Assembly: GCF_021298855.1 (NCBI RefSeq)
Contig: NZ_JAJTHI010000052.1
Span: forward strand, 1 to 64,000
From: Gemmatimonas sp.
GTDB taxonomy: Bacteria > Gemmatimonadota > Gemmatimonadetes > Gemmatimonadales > Gemmatimonadaceae
DNA length: 64,000 nucleotides
Direction: 5' to 3'
Position numbers and translations under genes: made by a program. This document shows, in pieces, positions 38,378 to 46,854 of this stretch. The notes beneath the pieces were generated by a model. That model was not told the DNA's origin. It saw only the letters and a program-made list of their open reading frames with translations, and ran no database searches. How positions within the stretch are numbered: the first letter of the stretch is position 1; every line of letters starts with the position of its first letter.

Positions 38378-38965
38378 ATGACCGTGGAAACGCTGCTGGC
38401 GCCGCCGACGTGGTCGTTGCGCCGCCTGTACATCGTGTCGGCCGCCGAAGTGGAACAGCTGGCCGACGTGCTCATTGACTGCGTCGATGGCGGCGCGTCG
38501 GTGAGCTTCATGGCGCCGCTGTCCCGCGAGCATGCCCTGTCGTTCTGGCGCATGGTGGCCGAGGATGTGGCGGACGGGGACCGGGCGCTCATCGTGGCGG
38601 AGGATGCCGAGGGGATTTGCGGTACCGTGCAGCTCATTCTGGCGCAGCCCGACAACCAGCCGCACCGCGCCGATGTGGCGAAGATGCTGGTGCACCGCCG
38701 CGCCCGTCGTCATGGCATTGGCGCGGCGCTCATTCACGAGGCGGAGCATGTGGGGCGCGACGCCGGCAAGTCGCTGCTGGTGCTCGATACCATTACCGGC
38801 AGCGACGCCGACCGGCTGTACGAGCGTGAGGGATGGGTGCGGGTGGGCGAAGTGCCCGACTACGCGTACATGCCGCACGGCCAGTTGCGCGGCACCACGT
38901 TCTTCTATCGTCGCATCACCACGGCGCACCACGGCGAGTACCGGCCCGGCGACGCGGTCCCGTAG
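38378..38965 (+). CDS. GNAT family N-acetyltransferase
   Basis: 195 aa. Acetyl-CoA binding motif A: VAKMLVHRRARRHGIGAALIHEAE (V-x-x-x-x-R-x-x-G-I/x-G-x-A pattern), followed by LLVLDTITGSDADRLYEREGW, as in GNATs. Cytoplasmic; substrate unknown. The MFS gene begins 5 nt later, suggesting a joint transcript, perhaps an acetylate-and-export pair for a toxic or antibiotic-like compound (inference). Confidence 0.9.
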   Translation: MTVETLLAPPTWSLRRLYIVSAAEVEQLADVLIDCVDGGASVSFMAPLSREHALSFWRMVAEDVADGDRALIVAEDAEGICGTVQLILAQPDNQPHRADVAKMLVHRRARRHGIGAALIHEAEHVGRDAGKSLLVLDTITGSDADRLYEREGWVRVGEVPDYAYMPHGQLRGTTFFYRRITTAHHGEYRPGDAVP

Positions 38966-38970
38966 CGCGC

Positions 38971-40152
38971 ATGGACGCGCGACGCCTGGCGCGTGCCCGT
39001 TGGGCCACGCGTGCGCAGTTCCTGCACCTCGGCGTCATTGCGGGGCTCTTCGGGGCGCACGTGCCGTCGCTGGGCGCACGCTACGCATTTGACGAACAGC
39101 GTCTCGCGCTCACGCTGCTTGCGGCCACGGCAGGCTCGGTGGCCATGCTGCTGCTGGCGGGGCGCATCATCGGGCGCGTGGGGGCGCGCGCCACGTCGGT
39201 GAGCGCCGGCTGGCTCTTTGTCCTGTCGCTGGTGCTCCTGCTGCGGTTGCCCAGTCCCTGGCTGGTGTTCGTGGTCATGTTCCTGTACGGCGCGGGGCAG
39301 AGTCTGTACGACATTGCCATCAACGCCGAGGGTTCGATGCTGGAGCTGTTGGGCCAGCGCGCCGTGATGAGTGGTTTCCACGCCATGTTCAGCGTGGGGG
39401 CCATGCTGGGCGCGGGGGTCGCGTCGCTCTTCTTCCGGTACGGCATGCCGCCGGTTACCCAGCTGCTGGTGGTGGGACTCCCCGTTGCGGGTCTCATGAC
39501 GGTGGCGGCGCGGGGGATGCTCGAGGTCCATCCGCCGGCCGACGCGGACAGCGCGCACTTCGCGTGGCCGCGCGGGCTGTTGCTCACCATCGGGCTGCTC
39601 ATTCTGGCCGGCATGATGGCGGAGGGGGTGATGTACAACTGGAGCGTGCTGTACGTGCAGCAGGAGTTGGGAGCGTTGCCACAGCGCGCCGCGCTGGCGT
39701 ATGTGGCGTTCTCCGGGGCCACCGCGGCCATGCGCTTTGCCGGCGACTGGGTGCGGGCGCGGGTTGCCGAGCGTACGGTGCTGGTGGCCGGTGCCGTACT
39801 GTCGATGAGCGCCATGGCGGCGACGTTGTTGGCGCATGATGTGACGGTGGCCATGGTGGGGTTCGCCTTCGTGGGCGTGGGGCTCGCCACCGTGGTGCCC
39901 ATTCTGTACAACGCGGCCACGCGCGTGCCGGGAGTGAGCCGGGCGGCCGGCATCGCGTCGGCGTCGAGCATCGGCTACGTGGGGTTCATGATCGGTCCGC
40001 CGCTGGTGGGCGCCATTGCCCACGCCAGCAATCTGTCGTGGGCGCTGTGCACGCTCATTGCGGCGTGTCTCGCGCTCATGCTGGGCGCGGGGCGCATTCC
40101 CCTGGCCACGGGGCGGACGGCGTCCATGGCCTCATCGGGAGCGGCCTCGTGA
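38971..40152 (+). CDS. MFS transporter
   Basis: 393 aa, about 12 transmembrane segments, inner membrane. Start ATG 38971. Contains the loop GRIIGRVGARATS between helices 2 and 3 and DWVRARVAERTV between 8 and 9, and GVGLATVVPILYNAATRVPG. The pattern resembles sugar/drug-type MFS proteins of the FucP/YbjJ kind. Its TGA overlaps the start of the next gene (GTGA). Substrate unknown. Confidence 0.88.
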   Translation: MDARRLARARWATRAQFLHLGVIAGLFGAHVPSLGARYAFDEQRLALTLLAATAGSVAMLLLAGRIIGRVGARATSVSAGWLFVLSLVLLLRLPSPWLVFVVMFLYGAGQSLYDIAINAEGSMLELLGQRAVMSGFHAMFSVGAMLGAGVASLFFRYGMPPVTQLLVVGLPVAGLMTVAARGMLEVHPPADADSAHFAWPRGLLLTIGLLILAGMMAEGVMYNWSVLYVQQELGALPQRAALAYVAFSGATAAMRFAGDWVRARVAERTVLVAGAVLSMSAMAATLLAHDVTVAMVGFAFVGVGLATVVPILYNAATRVPGVSRAAGIASASSIGYVGFMIGPPLVGAIAHASNLSWALCTLIAACLALMLGAGRIPLATGRTASMASSGAAS

Positions 40153-40889
40153 CGGGGGCGGGGCAGGCGGAGCGCGCACGGCCGCAGCCGGTGGTGGTGT
40201 CGTGGAGCGGCGGCAAGGACAGTACGCTCATGCTGGAGCGGTTGCTGCACGACGAGCACGTGGTGGTGCGGGCGCTGCTCACCACCGTGTCCACGGTGTA
40301 CGACCGCGTGAGCATTCACGGGGTACGGCGCTCGATTCTGCGCGCGCAGGCCGCGTCGCTGGGGCTGCCGCTGTACGAGGTGGCACTGGGCGCCCACTCA
40401 TCGAACGACGACTACGAAGCCGCGTTCACGCGCGGACTGCGCACGCTCGAGGCCGCGTACCCGGACACGCGCGTCATGGCGTTCGGTGACCTCTTCCTGG
40501 AGGATGTGCGCGCCTATCGCGAGGCCCTGCTGGCGCGGCTCGGGTGGCGCGGCGTGTACCCGCTGTGGGGCGAGGACACGGCAGCCCTGGCCCGGACCTT
40601 CGTGCGGCGCGGATACGTGGCCACACTCACCTGCGTGGACACCCAGCAACTGGACGGCGCGTTCACCGGGCGCCGCTATGACGACGCGCTGCTCGACGCC
40701 CTGCCGGCCGCGGTCGACCCCTGCGGCGAGCGCGGCGAGTTCCACAGCTGTGTCACCGATGGACCATTGTTCGCCCAGCCGATTGCGGTGGTGCCCGGCG
40801 AGCGGGTGTTGCGCGACGAGCGGTTCCAGTACTGCGACCTCGTGGAGTTGGGGCCCGAGCGGTCGGGCAGCGCGGCGAGTGGGGCGTAG
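40149..40889 (+). CDS. PP-loop ATP pyrophosphatase (diphthine-ammonia-ligase-like)
   Basis: 246 aa from GTG 40149. VSWSGGKDSTL at 18-26 is the PP-loop that binds ATP, followed by GVRRSILRAQAASLGLPL and FGDLFLEDVRAYREALLARLGWRGVYPLW, matching the Dph6/MJ0570-type ATP-pyrophosphatase family. Later GEFHSCVTDGPLF is the conserved C-terminal part of that family. Eukaryotic relatives amidate diphthine, which bacteria lack, so the bacterial substrate is different and unknown. Coupled by a GTGA overlap to the MFS gene. Confidence 0.88.
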   Translation: MTGAGQAERARPQPVVVSWSGGKDSTLMLERLLHDEHVVVRALLTTVSTVYDRVSIHGVRRSILRAQAASLGLPLYEVALGAHSSNDDYEAAFTRGLRTLEAAYPDTRVMAFGDLFLEDVRAYREALLARLGWRGVYPLWGEDTAALARTFVRRGYVATLTCVDTQQLDGAFTGRRYDDALLDALPAAVDPCGERGEFHSCVTDGPLFAQPIAVVPGERVLRDERFQYCDLVELGPERSGSAASGA

Positions 40890-40989
40890 CCACCCATCCC
40901 GGGCGCGTGAGCGGCCGGGGGCGGGCGCGCACGGTGCCCCCTCGCTATGGTTCAGGCACGCCCTGCGTCGTTCACCCGTCGTCATTCCC

Positions 40990-41421
40990 ATGCAGCTCGA
41001 TCAGCTCGATATGTCCGCCCCCCTTCCCGCTTCCCTGTCGCCGTTGCAAACCGCCGGTCTGGCAGCGGCCCTCGGCGTGGTGGCGTACGCCATCATCGAT
41101 GCCACCCCCTGGTTTGCGGCGCAGGGCATTCCGCAGGGGGCCGTGCAGTTCCTGTGGCTGCTCTTCGTGATGGTGGGCGCGGGGCTGTGCGGCTGGCTCA
41201 ATACCGACCGGGCCTGGCGCTGGGCGGCCATACTGCTGGCGGTGCAGCCGCTGGTCATGTTGGGCATTACGCTGGTGCGTGGCGAGCCCGACGATTCGCC
41301 CGCCACCATACCGGCCAAGACGTCGGTGTTCATTGCCAGCGTGTTCGTGGCCACCGTGAGCCCGTTCGCGCTCATCGCGGCCGGTGCCATGGCCTCGAAG
41401 CGCCGGAACGAGAGCCGGTAA
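40990..41421 (+). CDS. Small membrane protein of unknown function
   Basis: 143 aa with four hydrophobic segments (about 21-40, 53-70, 78-95 and 112-132) and a short positively charged tail KRRNESR. No family recognised. It is 100 nt after the PP-loop gene and 26 nt before the cytochrome-like gene, so it could be expressed with the latter. Confidence 0.75.
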   Translation: MQLDQLDMSAPLPASLSPLQTAGLAAALGVVAYAIIDATPWFAAQGIPQGAVQFLWLLFVMVGAGLCGWLNTDRAWRWAAILLAVQPLVMLGITLVRGEPDDSPATIPAKTSVFIASVFVATVSPFALIAAGAMASKRRNESR

Positions 41422-41447
41422 ACACGGTTCCCCGGGCCGGTTCTCCT

Positions 41448-42758
41448 GTGCGAGCGGGCCGCGTGCCCACGTTTCTGGCGTGTGCCGCCATGGTGGCGCT
41501 CACCAGTCTGTTTACTGACGCCTTCAGCGAGCAAGCGGCGCCCGCCGTGAGCGCACGCGCCGACACCGGCGTCACCCGCGATCCCATTGCGCGACTGCAG
41601 GCGCGTCTCGACGCCGGCGCGGTCACCCTCGCCCACGACAGCGTGCTGGGGTATCTGCCGGCGCTGCTCAAGGCGCTCGACATTCCGGTGTCGTCGCAGG
41701 TGCTGGTCTTTTCCCGCACCAGCCTCCAGACCGATCGCATCGCGCCCTGGTCGCCGCGCGCGCTCTACTTCACCGACGACGTGTACGTGGGCTACGTGCT
41801 GGAGAGCCCGTTTCTCGAGATCGGCAGCGTGGACCCGGCCAAGGGCGGCGTGTTCTATACGCTGCCGCAGGAGCCGCGGCCGCGGGCGGCCTTCCAGCGG
41901 GAAACCACCACCTGCCTCATGTGCCATTCGTCAAGGAGCGCGACGGGCGGGGTGCCGGGGTTCATGGTCCTCAGCACGGCGGCCGACCGGCACGGGTATC
42001 CCATTACGGGGGTGCACGAGGGGTCCACGAGCGACGTGACGCCAGTGGCCCAGCGCTTCGGCGGCTACTACGTGACCGGCACCGGCCCGCACGCGGGCAA
42101 CGTGTACGCGCCGCTGCTGGGGCACGAGGTGCACGACAAACCGGCGTTTCGCGCCAGGTTCCGGCTGCAGTTCGAGCGGGCCGACAGCAACGCCCGCACG
42201 TCGCTTGCCGGGCTGTTCGACACCACGGCCTACCTGCACGGGCAGAGCGATGTGGTGGCGCTCATGGTGCTCACGCACCAGACGGTGGTGCACAACCTCA
42301 TCATGGCGGTGCACGAGGCGGCACGCGAAGCCATCATGGAGGCGGCCATTGGCGCCGTGCGCACCGACAGCCTGCAGGCGCCGGTCACGCCGCGGCTGCG
42401 TGGCGCGGTGGACAACCTGGCGCGGGCGCTGCTCTTCGTGAAGGAAGCGCGGCTCACGGCGCCGCTGCGCGGCACGACGCGCTTTGCGCAGGACTTTGCG
42501 CAGCGCGGGGTGCGCGACCGCGCCGGCCGGTCGTTGCGCGACTTCGATCTCGAGCAGCGCCTGTTCAAGCACCCCGCCAGTTTCCTGGTCTACTCCGAGG
42601 CCTTCGACGCACTGCCGCGCATGGCGCGCCGGGCGGTGTATGCGCGACTCGCCGACATTCTGGAGGGGCGCGAACCGAGCGACCTGTCTGCGGCCGAGCG
42701 GCAGGCGGTGACGGAGATCCTGCGCGAGACCAAGCCGGAGTTCGCGACGCTGCGGTGA
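41448..42758 (+). CDS. Exported single-haem c-type cytochrome-like protein
   Basis: About 436 aa. I take GTG 41448 as start since it gives a basic N terminus followed by a hydrophobic signal (VPTFLACAAMVALTSLFTDAF); GTG 41463 and ATG 41490 are alternatives. One haem-c motif, TTCLMCHSS, near residue 156. Around it are GYVLESPFLEIGSVDPAKGGVFYTL and GVPGFMVLS, then a mainly helical C-terminal half with several His (HQTVVHNLIMAVHEAARE). No standard cytochrome c fold beyond the motif is recognisable. Probably a periplasmic electron carrier or sensor. No oxidase or other cytochrome gene lies close. Confidence 0.75.
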   Translation: MRAGRVPTFLACAAMVALTSLFTDAFSEQAAPAVSARADTGVTRDPIARLQARLDAGAVTLAHDSVLGYLPALLKALDIPVSSQVLVFSRTSLQTDRIAPWSPRALYFTDDVYVGYVLESPFLEIGSVDPAKGGVFYTLPQEPRPRAAFQRETTTCLMCHSSRSATGGVPGFMVLSTAADRHGYPITGVHEGSTSDVTPVAQRFGGYYVTGTGPHAGNVYAPLLGHEVHDKPAFRARFRLQFERADSNARTSLAGLFDTTAYLHGQSDVVALMVLTHQTVVHNLIMAVHEAAREAIMEAAIGAVRTDSLQAPVTPRLRGAVDNLARALLFVKEARLTAPLRGTTRFAQDFAQRGVRDRAGRSLRDFDLEQRLFKHPASFLVYSEAFDALPRMARRAVYARLADILEGREPSDLSAAERQAVTEILRETKPEFATLR

Positions 42759-42776
42759 AGGGCTAATTCGCATCTC

Positions 42777-42825
42777 CGTCTGTCGGTTTTTCCCTGTCGG
42801 CGGTCGGCACCGCCCCTGACAGACG
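42777..42825. repeat. Inverted repeat downstream of the cytochrome gene
   Basis: Perfect 8-bp arms CGTCTGTC (42777-42784) and GACAGACG (42818-42825) with a 33-nt interior containing repeated GTCGG. It may be a transcription end, or an operator for the small Cys-rich gene that starts 54 nt downstream. Confidence 0.4.
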
Positions 42826-42878
42826 TCCCGTGGTCACGGCCGAACATTGGTCGCCGACTTCTTTCCCGGGGACGGCAG

Positions 42879-43127
42879 ATGAATGTGACGGCGATGTACT
42901 GCAGTGGCTGTGACCGCGACGTGGCGGTGGTGGTGACCGACGCGGCGCTGCCCGATGCACAGGCGAATGTGACCGGTGAGGAGCTGGCGTGCCTCGAAGT
43001 GGGCACCGGGTGCACCGGTTCGCGCTGTCCCATTGGCCCGGCGGAGCCGAGTGCCATGGTGCACCGGCTCATCCGGCACGACGCGTCCGTGGGCGGTGGT
43101 GCTGAGGTAGGTGAACTGACTTGGTGA
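42879..43127 (+). CDS. Small Cys-rich protein, possible metal binder
   Basis: 82 aa from ATG 42879, preceded by GGACGGCAG. Cysteines are arranged as C-x-x-C near residues 8-11 (MYCSGCDRD) and three more at about 38, 45 and 50 (CLEVGTGCTGSRCP), suggesting a zinc-ribbon-like or Cys4 site. No family recognised. The last ten residues run into the duplicated peptidase-gene fragment, so the original C terminus may have been changed by that event. Confidence 0.5.
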   Translation: MNVTAMYCSGCDRDVAVVVTDAALPDAQANVTGEELACLEVGTGCTGSRCPIGPAEPSAMVHRLIRHDASVGGGAEVGELTW

Positions 43128-43222
43128 GAAAAGGAGAAAGGGAGGGGGCGGTACGCAACGGCTGAATCGCCCGCCGCCGAATCATCAGCGCTTCGGTCTC
43201 GTCGATCGCGCGCACCACCATC
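43111..43222 (-). pseudogene. Duplicated 3' fragment of the M24 peptidase gene
   Basis: About 110 bp that align with 45193-45302 at close to 90% identity, covering the last ~20 codons of the M24 gene plus its downstream flank. Read on the minus strand it gives AIDETEALMIRRRAIQP against EIDEIQALMKRRRAIQP in the intact gene; the stop codon is lost. It is a remnant, and with the intact copy it brackets the lipoprotein genes as a direct repeat. Confidence 0.8.
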
Positions 43223-43290
43223 AGGTCGTCGCCGCCGCCACGGTTCGGACTACTTGGCTTGATGCTACGGTGCCTGGCCTTGCCAGACAA

Positions 43291-43908
43291 TCAGTCGACG
43301 GTGAGTCTGTCTGAGAGGATCGTGTGCCGCACGAATTGCCCTCCACCTCGGTCGGTGGTCCGCGTAACGGCTTTCAATGTCCATACTGAGCTGTACTGAT
43401 GATACTCGCCGCGCACCATACAACTCCCACGCGTGCAATCAATCGCCCGGACCACGATTTTCCCTTCGGCGACCGCCGAGTCCGGTGTGCACGGCACGAG
43501 TGTCCGACCAGCGAATGGTCCCAAAGGATCGCGTAGTCTGTGTGCAAGTTCGGCCGTCAGTGCGCTCGCGCTGTCACATACGCTTATGCCCAGCTTTCCT
43601 CGACTCATGGCACTGAGCTCGAGGCTGACAGCAACGACCGCCTCCGCCTTGGTCAAGGTGGTAGCGGTATCGCGTGATGCGGTGGTGTCCGACAGTTCCG
43701 ACGGTTTGCGACCAACGTGCGGTCCTTCGCCTGAAGGTTCCACCGAAACACACGCTATCGGCGATGCAAAGAGAACGGCAACGAACGGCGAGACTCCGCA
43801 GGCGTGGCGGCGCAATCGCCGTAACGATTGTGCTCTGGCAAGATCCAGTGCACCTCGAAGGAACATCGTCCCTCTCTGTCTCGAGAGAACAAGGAAAGTC
43901 GCACGCAC
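43291..43908 (-). CDS. Putative lipoprotein, four-Cys family, paralog A
   Basis: Up to 205 aa; a start at the internal Met (MFLRGALDL, 43866) is also possible. VAVLFASPIACVSVEP looks like a lipoprotein signal with the acylated Cys. The mature domain has cysteines in SVCDSAS, LVPCTP, and AIDCTRGSCMVRGE, and ends LSDRLTVD. The next gene has the same cysteine order and the same TVD end, so the two are diverged tandem copies. Base composition is visibly lower in GC than the neighbours, suggesting transfer. Function unknown. Confidence 0.65.
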   Translation of the reverse strand: MRATFLVLSRQRGTMFLRGALDLARAQSLRRLRRHACGVSPFVAVLFASPIACVSVEPSGEGPHVGRKPSELSDTTASRDTATTLTKAEAVVAVSLELSAMSRGKLGISVCDSASALTAELAHRLRDPLGPFAGRTLVPCTPDSAVAEGKIVVRAIDCTRGSCMVRGEYHQYSSVWTLKAVTRTTDRGGGQFVRHTILSDRLTVD

Positions 43909-43927
43909 ATGCAGCTATTTCCGGGGC

Positions 43928-44458
43928 TTAGTCGACGGTCATCATCCCCGAAAATGTGAGTCGCAGAACCGAGTGCCGGCCGGTGCGGCCAAGACTGTAG
44001 GTCTCCGCATCAAATTGCCAACTGGCGTTGGCCCTGAAAAACCGCCCCGAGACGTTGCACTTCCCCGCGGCGCAGGTGGATGCCGTGACCCACACCTTGC
44101 CGAAGCGCGGCACAATGTCGGACCTGCACGGCAGCAACCGCGGCAGCACGGCGAAGTGCCCACGTTGAAGGCTGTCGCGAATCTCTGCAGTGGCTACTCC
44201 AGCCTCTTCGCACACACTGAGGTCGTAATCTGCACCGGAAAGATCGATGAAGCTTCGCAGCACCGCCAGAATCGACTGAGCCTTGTGCGACCCCGTAGGA
44301 GCCGTGTCGACTTTGGACATAATCGAGGCTGGGCTGACGCCTGCGGATGTGCTCGTCCCTCCGCTCTGCTGTTCAGTCGCACTGCATCCGATGACTGAAA
44401 TCAGGAGCATGCGAGTGATCCATAGCTTGGTGCCAGAGTTCATCACTTCAGGCCTCAC
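43928..44458 (-). CDS. Putative lipoprotein, four-Cys family, paralog B
   Basis: 176 aa; Met at 44441 or 44408 may be the actual start. LLISVIGCSATEQQ gives a clear lipobox. Mature domain: SVCEEAG, LLPCRS, ASTCAAGKCNVSGRF, then WQFDAETYSLGRTGRHSVLRLTFSGMMTVD. Same cysteine spacing and end as the previous gene, 19 nt away. Likely two disulfides in the periplasm. No known family; lower-GC composition than the genome. Confidence 0.7.
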   Translation of the reverse strand: MRPEVMNSGTKLWITRMLLISVIGCSATEQQSGGTSTSAGVSPASIMSKVDTAPTGSHKAQSILAVLRSFIDLSGADYDLSVCEEAGVATAEIRDSLQRGHFAVLPRLLPCRSDIVPRFGKVWVTASTCAAGKCNVSGRFFRANASWQFDAETYSLGRTGRHSVLRLTFSGMMTVD

Positions 44459-44616
44459 GTCAGATCGAGTAGACTACAGATTCATCGACGAGAACCAACG
44501 TGTCGCCGTTCTGGGGGATAATGGGTTGGTTGCACATGATCACACCACTGACTGGCCGTCATAGTGAACGACTCGAGCGTTCGGGCCGCTGAAAGTCTCC
44601 GCCAGGCTCGAGCTCA

Positions 44617-45048
44617 TTAGCGCGAGCGGAGCGGGGAAGCGGGGGTTCGTCCACGCGAAAAACGAAACTCCAGGTTGCCGACACACTGAAACGCACTACC
44701 CCAGGCCCATCCGTTCGGATCAAGCGGAACGGTTGCCGTGCCCCGGATGTTCGCCGGCCATATCCAGGAGTCCGCGTATACCTTGCTGACGAGCCCCGAG
44801 GCGCGTGCATACACGAGTGTCGCTTCGCCAAACGCACCCGGCATTGGCACAAACGCGAACCCGCCGCGACTGCCGGGTGATGGAGTCTGCACCCGCACAT
44901 AGCCGGGGGCCGCTGGCGAAACCGGGTCCTCCCCCGCACACGCCGGCGAGCAGCTCGAAAGTACCCCTTCTGCCGTTGACTCGATCCTGACGTCGCTGCG
45001 CGTCGGCATCTCCTGACAGCTCAGCACAAGGGAGGCAACGGCGAGCAC
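44617..45048 (-). CDS. Putative lipoprotein with ambiguous start near a G tract
   Basis: At least 143 aa. The annotated start GTG 45048 leaves LAVASLVLSCQEMPT, a lipobox, but cuts into the signal: the same frame upstream reads LRPLLVVLAVASLVLSC and then meets a stop at 45082. A plausible start, ATG 45109 (MSACSRGQVTRGGG), is in a neighbouring frame, separated by a run of seven G. A one-base change in that run would join them. The mature part has SSCSPACAGED and a C-terminal CVGNLEFRFSRG; no family recognised. Lies in the same lower-GC patch. Confidence 0.55.
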   Translation of the reverse strand: MLAVASLVLSCQEMPTRSDVRIESTAEGVLSSCSPACAGEDPVSPAAPGYVRVQTPSPGSRGGFAFVPMPGAFGEATLVYARASGLVSKVYADSWIWPANIRGTATVPLDPNGWAWGSAFQCVGNLEFRFSRGRTPASPLRSR

Positions 45049-45237
45049 TACCAGTAGTGGGCGAAGCCCCCCCTCCCCGCGTCACCTGACCTCGAGAACA
45101 TGCGCTCACTCCAATATGGATTCAGACGCAATCAGCCAACCGTGCCGATAATGACGATGCGGCGAATCCGTGTCAATGCGGCGCTGAAGCGGGTGAACTG
45201 ACTTGGCGAGAAAAGGAGAAAGGGAGGGGGCGGTGCG

Positions 45238-46749
45238 CTACGGCTGAATCGCCCGCCGCCGTTTCATGAGCGCTTGGATCTCGTCGATCTCGCGTGGCAC
45301 CAGCGAGATACGCTCCAGCCCCTTGTCGGTGATGATGTAGTCGTCTTCGATGCGCACGCCGGTGTTCTCGTACTGCTTCACCTTGGCCAGCACCCTGGCC
45401 TTGAACTGGCGGTTGCGCGGCGTGTCGGGAAGTACATCGAGCGCCCGCGTGCTGATGTAAATGCCGGGTTCAATGGTGAACGCGTCGCCTTCGGCAAAAC
45501 GGCCGCCGTTCTGATCGCCCTGCAACGGATCGTGCACCGCCAGCCCGATGCCGTGCGAGATGCCGTGGATCATCCACAGGTTCGCCTGCTTGCACCCGTT
45601 GGGATTGGCGGTGCAATCCACGCGCCAGGGCGGATCGTACTGGGCGTCCTCACTCTCGATGAGCCCCAGCGCGGCGAGTCCGCGCGTGCGCACCGCCACC
45701 GAACTGTCGGCGGCGGCGCGGATGCTCATGCCCGGCTTGCTGTTGCGCTCGGCCGCCTTCTGCGCGTCGAGCACCAATTGGTAAATGGCGCGCTGGTCGG
45801 CCGTATAGGCGCCGCTCACCGGAATGGTGCGCGTGACGTCGGCCGCGTAGCCGCGATACTCGGCGCCGGCGTCCATGACCACCAGATCGCCGGGCTTCAC
45901 CGGATCCATGTCCTTCATGTAATGCAGCGTGGTGGCGTTGTAGCCCGCCCCCACGATGGAGCCGTACGCCGGACGCTCGGCGCCGCGGCGGGTGAATTCG
46001 TACTCGAGGGCCGCGCGCAGTTCGTACTCATGCTGCGGATTGGCGGTGAGCATGGCGGCACGGTGCCCCTCGCTCGAGATCTCCACCGCCTTGCGAATGA
46101 GCGCCAGTTCGGCCGCCGACTTGCGACCGCGCACGGCCAGCACGTGCGGCATGGCGCTGCGCACCATGAGCTGCGGATGCTTGCGCGCCAGCGCCTTCAC
46201 CGCCTCCTGACCACGCGTGAGGGTGTCGACCCGGGAGAAATCCATCGTCTCCACATCGGGGATGTGGTAGAAGGGGAGCCCCGTGGCCACCAGCGAATCG
46301 AGCACCCCCCAGATGGCGTCGTACGAGCGCGCCGGCAGCCCCGTACGCTGCACGCTGTTGGTGGAGTCGGTACGCTGGCCATAGTAGAACGCCGTGCGCG
46401 GGTCGAGCCTGGTGAGGAACAGCGTGGTGCTGGGGATCTTGTCCCGCACCACCATCACGAAGGCGTGGTCGGGCTCGTTGAGCTCGGTGAGGTACCGGAA
46501 TGCCGCGAGCTGATAGAAGGTGCTGAAGTCGTGCACCAGCGCCCGCCCGCCGAACGCCACCACCACGCCATTGCCGATGCGCTGCGCGAACGCGCTGCGA
46601 CGGGCGTCCAATTCCGCGCGCGTGATGGCCGTGTCGGACTGCGCGGTCGCCGTTGCGGGAACGACGGCCGCCGCCACGACGGGCGAGGCCATGAGCAGAC
46701 TGGTGCCGGTGGCGGCGCGCAGGGCGCGACGAAACAATGCAGGACGCAT
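45238..46749 (-). CDS. Exported M24 family peptidase (Xaa-Pro aminopeptidase/PepP-like)
   Basis: 503 aa from ATG 46749 with a signal peptide ending near TATAQ. N-terminal creatinase-like domain (GGRALVHDFSTFYQLAAFRYLTEL..), then the catalytic domain with all metal ligands: VVMDAGAEYRGYAADVTRT (two Asp), HGISHGIG (His), IEPGIY (Glu) and RIEDDYI (Glu). Fits aminopeptidase P, removing the N-terminal residue before proline, here in the periplasm. Its 3' end (45238-45302 plus flank) is duplicated at 43111-43222. Not closely similar to the M24 protein at 35700. Confidence 0.92.
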   Translation of the reverse strand: MRPALFRRALRAATGTSLLMASPVVAAAVVPATATAQSDTAITRAELDARRSAFAQRIGNGVVVAFGGRALVHDFSTFYQLAAFRYLTELNEPDHAFVMVVRDKIPSTTLFLTRLDPRTAFYYGQRTDSTNSVQRTGLPARSYDAIWGVLDSLVATGLPFYHIPDVETMDFSRVDTLTRGQEAVKALARKHPQLMVRSAMPHVLAVRGRKSAAELALIRKAVEISSEGHRAAMLTANPQHEYELRAALEYEFTRRGAERPAYGSIVGAGYNATTLHYMKDMDPVKPGDLVVMDAGAEYRGYAADVTRTIPVSGAYTADQRAIYQLVLDAQKAAERNSKPGMSIRAAADSSVAVRTRGLAALGLIESEDAQYDPPWRVDCTANPNGCKQANLWMIHGISHGIGLAVHDPLQGDQNGGRFAEGDAFTIEPGIYISTRALDVLPDTPRNRQFKARVLAKVKQYENTGVRIEDDYIITDKGLERISLVPREIDEIQALMKRRRAIQP

Positions 46750-46854
46750 GAGAACGTGGCGATGGGGTGACACACGGCCATGACCGCGCCGAGTCGACTC
46801 TCTAAGCTACCCCGCCGCCGCACGGAGGCTACGCCGGTGTTGCGGGTGATGAAT

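Noticed and set aside
43111-45302. Insertion sequence or integrative element
   Set aside because: Direct repeats are present but there is no transposase, integrase or terminal inverted repeat; kept as a repeat-bracketed patch only.
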